From Neorhodopirellula lusitana (GTDB lineage: Bacteria; Planctomycetota; Planctomycetia; Pirellulales; Pirellulaceae), in assembly GCF_900182915.1 (NCBI RefSeq), contig NZ_FXUG01000002.1, positions 186,001 through 250,000 of the forward strand: a stretch of DNA of 64,000 bases, read 5' to 3'. The notes below the pieces were generated by a model that worked only from the letters and a program-made list of their open reading frames with translations, did no database searches and was not told the DNA's origin. A program made the translations under genes and the position numbers. Shown here piece by piece: positions 58,084 through 64,000 of the stretch (position 1 is its first letter; each line of letters opens with the position of its first letter).

Positions 58084-58926
58084 ATGAAGTTAAAGTGTCC
58101 TGGTTGTGCGAAGTTGCTGCAGATCCCTGAATCGGCAATTGGCAAGGTTGTGAAGTGCAGTTGTGGGAAACAACTTCGTGTGCCGGTTCCCAAAGGAGCT
58201 GGTGCAGCACCGGCAGGCGGCCGTCCGGAAGCTCCGCAGCAAGCTGCTAGCAGAGCCACTCAGCCAAGCAGACCCACTCAAACGCCTCGATCCGCTTCAC
58301 AGGCCCGCCCCAGTCAGCCATCGGCGAGTCCACTGGGGGTCGACGCGGGGATGTTTGATGAATTAACCGAAACGGATTTAGCTCCTGTTGCAGTTGTTCC
58401 ACAACCTGGTGTGAGGCCAGCTGGCGGTGGCGGTGGCGGTGCGGCGCCAAACCCTTATGCATCTACGATGACGGACGCACCGGCGTCGGGGGCCAAGTTG
58501 GGACCGCTCGCGTCGCAGAACAAGCGATTTGCGAACTACTTCCTGGATGGAATCTTCACGTACATGATCTCATTCGCAATTGGGATGGTCTTCGCAATTG
58601 TCATGATTGGTCAAAACAACGGCGAACCTCTGTCGCCTGATCAGGAAGCGAACATGAACTTACTCGCTTCCGGACTTGGAATGCTTTCGTTCGCCATCTA
58701 CTACTGTTTGATGGAGGCGTTTTGCGGGGCGACCTTGGCGAAGTTCATCACGGGCACCCGCGTGGTTGCGGAAGATGGTAGCAAAGCCGGTTTTGGTAAA
58801 ATCTTGGGTCGGAGCTTAGCTCGGATGATTCCGTTTGACCCCTTGTCGTTCTTGTTTGGTGACACGCGACTTGGCTGGCATGACACGCTATCAGGAACTC
58901 GAGTGGTCGATATCCGCAACGGCTGA
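58084..58926 (+). CDS. RDD-family membrane protein with an N-terminal zinc ribbon
   Basis: A 280-residue protein. Residues 1-30 are a small zinc ribbon (CPGC and CSCG), followed by a Pro/Ala/Gly/Ser-rich linker to about 135, and then an RDD domain (FANYFLDGIFTYMISFAIGM; TGTRVVAEDGSKAGFGKILG; GDTRLGWHDTLSGTRVV) with two or three membrane helices. The role of RDD proteins is mostly unknown; some transport or regulate. The start at 58084 is chosen because the zinc ribbon begins at MKLKC; the frame is open five codons further up. Confidence 0.85.
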   Translation: MKLKCPGCAKLLQIPESAIGKVVKCSCGKQLRVPVPKGAGAAPAGGRPEAPQQAASRATQPSRPTQTPRSASQARPSQPSASPLGVDAGMFDELTETDLAPVAVVPQPGVRPAGGGGGGAAPNPYASTMTDAPASGAKLGPLASQNKRFANYFLDGIFTYMISFAIGMVFAIVMIGQNNGEPLSPDQEANMNLLASGLGMLSFAIYYCLMEAFCGATLAKFITGTRVVAEDGSKAGFGKILGRSLARMIPFDPLSFLFGDTRLGWHDTLSGTRVVDIRNG

Positions 58927-58993
58927 GGTACGGCCTGGGGTCTCGGGTTCGCCGGGTGATTAGGTGTCGGCGATTGTTTGTGAGGACTTGGGT

Positions 58994-59017
58994 GTCGGCA
59001 CAGGAGCCTGTGCCGAC
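58994..59017. repeat. Palindrome between rdd and valS
   Basis: GTCGGCACAGG and CCTGTGCCGAC form an 11-base perfect stem with AG between. It lies between two convergent stops and may terminate either gene. The core GGCACAG/CTGTGCC also occurs at 34491-34507, so it may be a dispersed REP-like element. Confidence 0.75.
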
Positions 59018-59073
59018 GACGGGCTTTGCAGTCGCTTATTGCTCCTGCGGAAGTATAGGAGGCGCCGCTTTCT

Positions 59074-62000
59074 TTACGACTTTGCTTTCATGCGGGCGAT
59101 GTCTTTCTCGATGGTGACAAGCTGTTGCTTGAGGGTATCGAGTGACTCGCGTTCTTTGGCGACGATGTCAGCAGGAGCTCGGCTGACAAAGTTTTCGTTT
59201 CCGAGTTTGGATTCCTTGCCTTTGATCTGGCCGGTGATTTGACCGAACAGTTTTTCAAGGCGGCTGACTTCCGCTTCGACATCAATGAACTTTTCAAGGT
59301 CGACGTGAACGTCGATGTTGATGTCGGCCAAACCAACGTGGGCATCGGTTTCGAATGATGCTGCATCCGGACCAATGGCTGTGACCTCCGCCGATGCCAG
59401 TGCCGTGAAGTAGGCGGACATGGGTTGCAACCGTGCTTGCGAGTCGGCATCACAACGAATGGCGACTGGGACGGTTTCGCGAGGCGGTATATTTTGCGCG
59501 GCACGGATTTGGCGGATCGCGGCCACGATCTCTTGGAACTCGCTGAATTGCTGTTCGATGATTGGATCGTGATGTTCGGCGATCGCTTCGGGCCACTCCG
59601 CCATCATGACAAACTCGCTCGCTTTCGTTGGCGTGGGAACACCACGGGTTGGTGCGAGTTCACCGAGGTAGCTCCAGACGGATTCGGTGACGAACGGCAT
59701 GATTGGATGCAGTAAGCGGAGCAGTTGATCGAGCCCGTGTGCGATCACGTTTTGCGTGACTGCGGCTTGAGCCGGGTCGCTTAGCCGGGGCTTGGCGATC
59801 TCGACATAGAAGCTGCAGAACTCATTCCAGGCGAAATCGTAAAGAATGCGAGAGGCTTCGGCGTATTGGTAGTGGTCGATTCCCTCGCTGACTTGTTTCG
59901 TGACCGTCGACAATCGGCTGAGCAGCCATTTGTCCTCGATTGGAAGTGTTTCCACATCGATCGCTTGCGGCTTGAAACCGTCTAAGTTCATCAGTGTGAA
60001 CCGAGAAGCGTTCCAAAGTTTGTTGACGAAGTTGCGAGCGGTTTCGAACCGTTCACTGACCACGGCAGCTTTGGGGAACGCTTTGTCTTGTTCGGTTTCA
60101 GCCCACTGGGTCGAGAAAGTTTCCTTGCAATTAGGGCACTGTACCGATGCAGCTTTCTGTGTTTTGCGGGTTTGATCGACAAGCTTTTCGCAATGCGGAC
60201 ATTCGTACTGAACGGGCAGGCGAACGTCTTGGGTTTCGGTGGCGAGGCGAGCCAGCCCGAACCGCAATGAGTCTGGGCCGAACTTGTCGACCACGTCGTT
60301 GGGGTCGACGCCGTTGCCCTTCGACTTGCTCATGCCTTCACCAAAACCGTCCATGATCTTGGAGTGGATGTAGACTTCGCTGAACGGAACTTCGCCCAGA
60401 TTGTTCAGGCCCATCAGCACCATGCGAGCGACCCAAAGGGTAATGATGTCGCGTGAGGTGATCAGCGTGGCAGTCGGATAGAACTTGGCAAGTTCGGGGG
60501 TTTCTTGCGGCCAGCCCAATGTGCTATGCGGCCACAGTGCGGACGAGAACCAGGTGTCGAGCACGTCGGCGTCTTGGACTAGACCGGTCGCTTCGACGGC
60601 GGCCTGGAGTTCTTCGTTTTCGTCGCGGATGCAGGCGAAGACGGCGACGGTGGAGTCACTATCCGCATCGGTTTGGTGATGCAATTGGCCAGGGTACTTG
60701 CTGGCGATGGCGTCGAGTTTGTCGGTGATTGCCTTGGCGTCCGCGGTCGACAACGTGGAGGCTGTCCAGATGGGAATGCGGTGTCCCCACCAAAGTTGTC
60801 GGCTGACGGGCCAATCACGTTTTTCGCTGAGCCAGTCGAGATAGCTCTTGCGATAGCGAACGGGGAAAATCTTCACTCGTTCGTCGGACACGGCATCCAT
60901 TGCCGATTGTGCGAGTTGATCCATGGCCACGAACCACTGGTCGGCCAGGTACGGCTCGATCGGTGTCTTGCTGCGGTCGCTGACGGGCAACTCGATGTCG
61001 CGGTCTTCGATGTCGCCGAGTCGGTCGATGGCTTCCAGGTCCGCGACGACGGCCTTGCGTGCCTGCGGGATGGTCAGCCCTTCGTACTTGCCGCCTTCCG
61101 AGTTGATCGTTCCATCGGGGTTAAGGATGTTCAGCATGGGGAGGTCACAACGCAGGCCGACTTCGTAATCGTTCGGGTCGTGCGCCGGCGTGATCTTCAC
61201 GCTGCCGGTACCCATTTCGGGCTTTGCCCATTCGTCGGCAACCAGGCGGATTTCCCGGTCCAACAAAGGCAGTCGCAACATGCGGCCGTCCAGCGCCATG
61301 TCGCGAAGTTGGATCAGTAACGGCAGCATGTCGGCGCGTCGCTGATCGAGTGCTTCGAGTTGTGCTTCCAGGAGAGGCTTCTCCTTTTCGGAAGCACCGG
61401 CCAGTTTTTCCTTGAGTTCAGCAGCGACTTGATCGAATGCGGATTCGGGATCAGGGTGCACGGCCACGGCGGTATCGCCGAGCATGGTTTCGGGGCGCGT
61501 GGTTGCGATTTCGATCGTCTTCGGTTCGCCTGGCTTGGGATCGATGACGGGATAGAAGATATGCCAGAAGTGGCCTTTCTTGCTGACGTTGTTGACTTCA
61601 TCGTCGCTGACGGCGGTTTGCAGGAACGTGTCCCAGTTCACCAATCGTTTGCCGCGATAGATGCGTTGTTTGCCGAACAGATCGAAGAAGGTGGCACGCA
61701 CGGCGGCGGCGCACTGATCGTCCAGGGTGAATCGCAAACGTTGCCAATCGCAACTGCAGCCCATTCGTTTGAGCTGTTCAAGGATGCGTTCTTCGTATTG
61801 GTCTTTCCATTGCCAAATCCGGTCCACCAAGGCTTCGCGGCCGAGATCGTGGCGAGTTTTGTTTTCGTCTTCCTTAAGTCGACGTTCCACAACGGCTTGG
61901 GTGGCGATGCCAGCGTGATCGGTGCCGGGAACCCACAGTGTTTCGTAGCCCTGCATCCGTTTGCGCCGAACGACGATGTCTTGCAGGGTGTTGTTCAGGC

Positions 62001-62166
62001 CGTGGCCCAGGTGCAATGCACCGGTGACGTTGGGCGGTGGGATTACGATTGCGAAAGGAGGCTTGTCGCTGGTGGGATCAGCGTGGGAACAGCCAGCGTC
62101 TTCCCAACGTTTGGCGATATCAGATGCGGCTTGAGCGTGGTCGAAACGATTTGGGATTTCGGTCAT
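59074..62166 (-). CDS. valS: Valyl-tRNA synthetase
   Basis: A 1030-residue class I synthetase that charges tRNA-Val and edits threonine. HLGHG is at 52-56 (HIGH motif), the editing domain fills about 180-420, and the KMSKS loop reads GMSKS at 611-615. About residues 656-682 hold CPHC and CPNC in a zinc-ribbon insertion next to the catalytic core, and the anticodon domain begins near SERFETARNFVNKLWNASR. The coiled-coil arm is at the C terminus. Usual bacterial ValRS has 870-960 residues, so this is a long form. The first Lys of KMSKS is replaced by Gly. The cimA-like gene lies 60 bases upstream on the same strand. Confidence 0.96.
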   Translation of the reverse strand: MTEIPNRFDHAQAASDIAKRWEDAGCSHADPTSDKPPFAIVIPPPNVTGALHLGHGLNNTLQDIVVRRKRMQGYETLWVPGTDHAGIATQAVVERRLKEDENKTRHDLGREALVDRIWQWKDQYEERILEQLKRMGCSCDWQRLRFTLDDQCAAAVRATFFDLFGKQRIYRGKRLVNWDTFLQTAVSDDEVNNVSKKGHFWHIFYPVIDPKPGEPKTIEIATTRPETMLGDTAVAVHPDPESAFDQVAAELKEKLAGASEKEKPLLEAQLEALDQRRADMLPLLIQLRDMALDGRMLRLPLLDREIRLVADEWAKPEMGTGSVKITPAHDPNDYEVGLRCDLPMLNILNPDGTINSEGGKYEGLTIPQARKAVVADLEAIDRLGDIEDRDIELPVSDRSKTPIEPYLADQWFVAMDQLAQSAMDAVSDERVKIFPVRYRKSYLDWLSEKRDWPVSRQLWWGHRIPIWTASTLSTADAKAITDKLDAIASKYPGQLHHQTDADSDSTVAVFACIRDENEELQAAVEATGLVQDADVLDTWFSSALWPHSTLGWPQETPELAKFYPTATLITSRDIITLWVARMVLMGLNNLGEVPFSEVYIHSKIMDGFGEGMSKSKGNGVDPNDVVDKFGPDSLRFGLARLATETQDVRLPVQYECPHCEKLVDQTRKTQKAASVQCPNCKETFSTQWAETEQDKAFPKAAVVSERFETARNFVNKLWNASRFTLMNLDGFKPQAIDVETLPIEDKWLLSRLSTVTKQVSEGIDHYQYAEASRILYDFAWNEFCSFYVEIAKPRLSDPAQAAVTQNVIAHGLDQLLRLLHPIMPFVTESVWSYLGELAPTRGVPTPTKASEFVMMAEWPEAIAEHHDPIIEQQFSEFQEIVAAIRQIRAAQNIPPRETVPVAIRCDADSQARLQPMSAYFTALASAEVTAIGPDAASFETDAHVGLADINIDVHVDLEKFIDVEAEVSRLEKLFGQITGQIKGKESKLGNENFVSRAPADIVAKERESLDTLKQQLVTIEKDIARMKAKS

Positions 62167-62226
62167 GGGATCAAGTTTTCAGAGGTCGGTATTTGATGTT
62201 TGAATGTTGGGAGCGAACCGCTGCGG

Positions 62227-63858
62227 TTAGGCTGGTTTGGCTTCTTGATGGAGTTTGTATTCGACGCTATCGACCAGAGCTTTCCAGCTGGCTTCGATGA
62301 TATTGTCGCTGACCCCGATCGTGCCCCAGGATTCTTTCCCGTCGGTGCTTTCGATGTTGACGCGGATGGAGGCCGCGGTGCCACATCCTGAATCCACGAC
62401 ACGGACCTTGTAGTCGATCAGGCTGATCTCGCTCAGTTGCGGATACGCCCCCGTGAGTGCTTTACGCAGCCCTGCATCAAGCGCGTTGACCGGGCCGTGG
62501 CCTTCGGCGGCATCGAACCAGAGGGTGTCACCGACCTTCAGCTTGATGATCGCTTCAGCGAAAGCGACGCCGCTTTGGACGTCTCGATCGCCGGCGACGA
62601 TTCGGTATTTGATCGTTTCGAAGTGCGGCGTGAACTTGCCGCTGACGCGTTTGATCAGCAAGTCGAAAGACGCGGTGGCGGATTCGAATTGGTAGCCTTG
62701 GTTTTCCAGCCGGACGACTTCCGCGAGGATCTTGCCCATCAGTTCTTTGTCGTCGGCGAGATTGTGTTTACCAGCGACCGCTTCGATGTTGCTGCGACCG
62801 GACAGTTCGCTGACCAGGATGCGGCGTTCGTTGCCTACTAGCGCGGGATCGATGTGCTCGTAGGTGGAGGCGGCTTTGTTGATCGCGTGGACGTGCATGC
62901 CGCCTTTGTGGGCGAAGGCGCTTTGTCCCACGAACGGTTGGTTGCCACGCCACTGCAGGTTGGCGGTTTCGTAGACGAACCGGCTCAGCTCGGTCAGCGA
63001 CTTCAGCGATCGGCCGCCCAGGACTTCGTAGTTCGGTTTTTTCAGTGAGAGATTGGCGATGATGGCGATCAGATCGACGTTGCCACAGCGTTCACCGATG
63101 CCATTGATGGTGCCTTGGACCTGGGTTGCCCCGGCGTCGACGGCGGCGAGTGAGTTGGCGACAGCCAGTTCGCTATCGTTGTGGCAGTGGATGCCGAACT
63201 GGACGTCGTGGTCTTGGAGTGCGGCTTGGGCGGCGAGCGTGATTTCGGTGATTTGTTCGGGTAGGGTCCCACCGTTGGTGTCGCACAGGACCATCCATTT
63301 CGCGCCTCCGGACGCGGCAGCTTGCAGCGTTTTGAGAGCGTATTCGGGATTGGCTCGGTAGCCATCAAAGAAGTGCTCGGCGTCGTACAGCACTTCGCTG
63401 TGTTTGGCCAGGAATGCCGTGCTTTCGCCGATCATGTCTAGGTTTTCGTCGAGCGTCGCCCGCAGGACCTCGGTGACGTGGTAGTCCCAGGTTTTTCCGA
63501 CCATGGTGCAGCAGGGTGTTTGGGCGGCGACAAGGGCTTTCATGCCGGGATCGTCTTCGGCTTTCATGGATCGCCGCCGAGTCATGCCGAAAGCGCAAAC
63601 CTTGGTTTTGCCCATGTCGAGCTTGCGAACTTGCTCGAAAAAGGCCACGTCTTTTTCGTTGGAAAGCGGGTAGCCTCCCTCGACGAATTCGATGCCAATT
63701 TCAGCCAGCCGGGCCGCGATGTTGAGTTTGTCCTGTAGCGAAAAGCTGACGCCTTCGCCCTGGGAGCCGTCCCGCAGGGTGGTGTCGTAGATCGCGATCG
63801 GCTGAACGGCCAGATTGTCAGGGTTGGCGGATGGGGAAGCGTCGGAGGGGGCGGTCAT
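62227..63858 (-). CDS. cimA: Citramalate synthase (CimA-type, 2-isopropylmalate-synthase family)
   Basis: A 543-residue enzyme that condenses pyruvate with acetyl-CoA to (R)-citramalate, feeding isoleucine synthesis. The N-terminal TIM barrel shows YDTTLRDGSQGEG (Asp25, Arg29, Asp30), VEGGYPLSN, HCHNDSELA and GIGERCGN; the C-terminal half is the regulatory LeuA-dimer domain (DAAEGHGPVNALDAGLRKAL). The length and the GYPLSNEKD segment fit the CimA branch and not LeuA. It is upstream of valS in the same direction, a link through branched-chain amino acids. Confidence 0.9.
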   Translation of the reverse strand: MTAPSDASPSANPDNLAVQPIAIYDTTLRDGSQGEGVSFSLQDKLNIAARLAEIGIEFVEGGYPLSNEKDVAFFEQVRKLDMGKTKVCAFGMTRRRSMKAEDDPGMKALVAAQTPCCTMVGKTWDYHVTEVLRATLDENLDMIGESTAFLAKHSEVLYDAEHFFDGYRANPEYALKTLQAAASGGAKWMVLCDTNGGTLPEQITEITLAAQAALQDHDVQFGIHCHNDSELAVANSLAAVDAGATQVQGTINGIGERCGNVDLIAIIANLSLKKPNYEVLGGRSLKSLTELSRFVYETANLQWRGNQPFVGQSAFAHKGGMHVHAINKAASTYEHIDPALVGNERRILVSELSGRSNIEAVAGKHNLADDKELMGKILAEVVRLENQGYQFESATASFDLLIKRVSGKFTPHFETIKYRIVAGDRDVQSGVAFAEAIIKLKVGDTLWFDAAEGHGPVNALDAGLRKALTGAYPQLSEISLIDYKVRVVDSGCGTAASIRVNIESTDGKESWGTIGVSDNIIEASWKALVDSVEYKLHQEAKPA

Positions 63859-63912
63859 GGGGGTAGAGATCGCGAAAGCTGGGGGGACGGTCGAATCGAT
63901 AAGGGCCGGCGA

Positions 63913-63992
63913 GTTCAGGAAACCAGTTGTTCAGGAGACTGTTTGTTCAGGAAACCAGGTGCTCAGGGAGCCAGGTGCTCAGGGAGCCAGGT
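63913..63992 (+). repeat. Five tandem copies of a 16-base repeat
   Basis: Units of 16 bases: GTTCAGGAAACCAGTT, GTTCAGGAGACTGTTT, GTTCAGGAAACCAGGT, then GCTCAGGGAGCCAGGT twice. The array begins 54 bases upstream of the cimA start and is close to the window edge, where it may continue. Confidence 0.9.
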
Positions 63993-64000
63993 GGATTAAC

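Noticed and set aside
60191..60281. A frameshift or fusion in valS at the zinc-ribbon stretch
   Set aside because: The frame is continuous on both sides and the next conserved segment follows normally, so it is an insertion.

Overview
The window looks like chromosomal DNA of a marine planctomycete of the Pirellulaceae (Rhodopirellula/Stieleria-like). This is an inference from gene content: a DUF1559 prepilin-like protein, an ECF sigma factor translationally coupled to a FecR/LamG protein, an SHD1-domain protein, a TPR-sulfotransferase, a PQQ-sugar-dehydrogenase-like tail and three groE genes. No rRNA, tRNA or CRISPR array was seen.

Layout. 1-3.7 kb: the end of a large secreted sugar-dehydrogenase-like protein, a TPR/beta-barrel outer-membrane protein, and a divergent secreted Gln/Ala-rich protein with a strict four-residue repeat. 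4.3-10.5 kb: a protein-folding block, groEL-groES-groEL, a terminator, then dnaJ-grpE-fmdB. 10.5-29.9 kb: a probable biosynthetic cluster. It holds a single-module reducing type I polyketide synthase (KS-AT-DH-psiKR-ER-KR-ACP-TE), two GH3-family acyl-adenylating proteins, a minus-strand operon of a ketopantoate-reductase-like protein, an enolase-superfamily protein and an alpha/beta hydrolase, a VTT membrane protein, an ATP-grasp ligase and two flanking SDR proteins. A collapsed relic of a second ketopantoate-reductase gene lies beside the second GH3 gene. 30-34.3 kb: a PhnP-like metallohydrolase, a DUF485/sodium:solute symporter pair and an Anbu/BPH-type proteasome homologue.

34.6-53.7 kb: a carbohydrate region. 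It has two secreted parallel beta-helix proteins of GH141-like type, a glycerophosphodiesterase, a secreted SGNH hydrolase, a TPR-sulfotransferase, an IS3 fragment, and then a run of ECF sigma, FecR/LamG, small lipoprotein, DUF1559 protein and a 1309-residue GH95-like protein with a C-terminal beta-propeller-like part. 53.7-54.9 kb: a mobile hot spot with a RAYT transposase between oppositely oriented repeat arrays, a second RAYT stub, and the 3' stub of an inositol-monophosphatase-like gene cut at the repeats. 54.9-64 kb: a secreted sugar-phosphate-isomerase-like protein, an SHD1 protein, a zinc-ribbon RDD membrane protein, valS with a zinc-ribbon insertion, cimA-type citramalate synthase and a 16-bp tandem repeat.

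How the genes may work together: the PKS would make a reduced acyl acid that its thioesterase releases. The GH3 and ATP-grasp proteins could join it to an amine or amino acid, and the reductase, enolase-superfamily protein and hydrolase could prepare or trim the partner. This is inference from families; the product is unknown. The carbohydrate genes fit use of a fucose-containing or related marine polysaccharide, also by inference.
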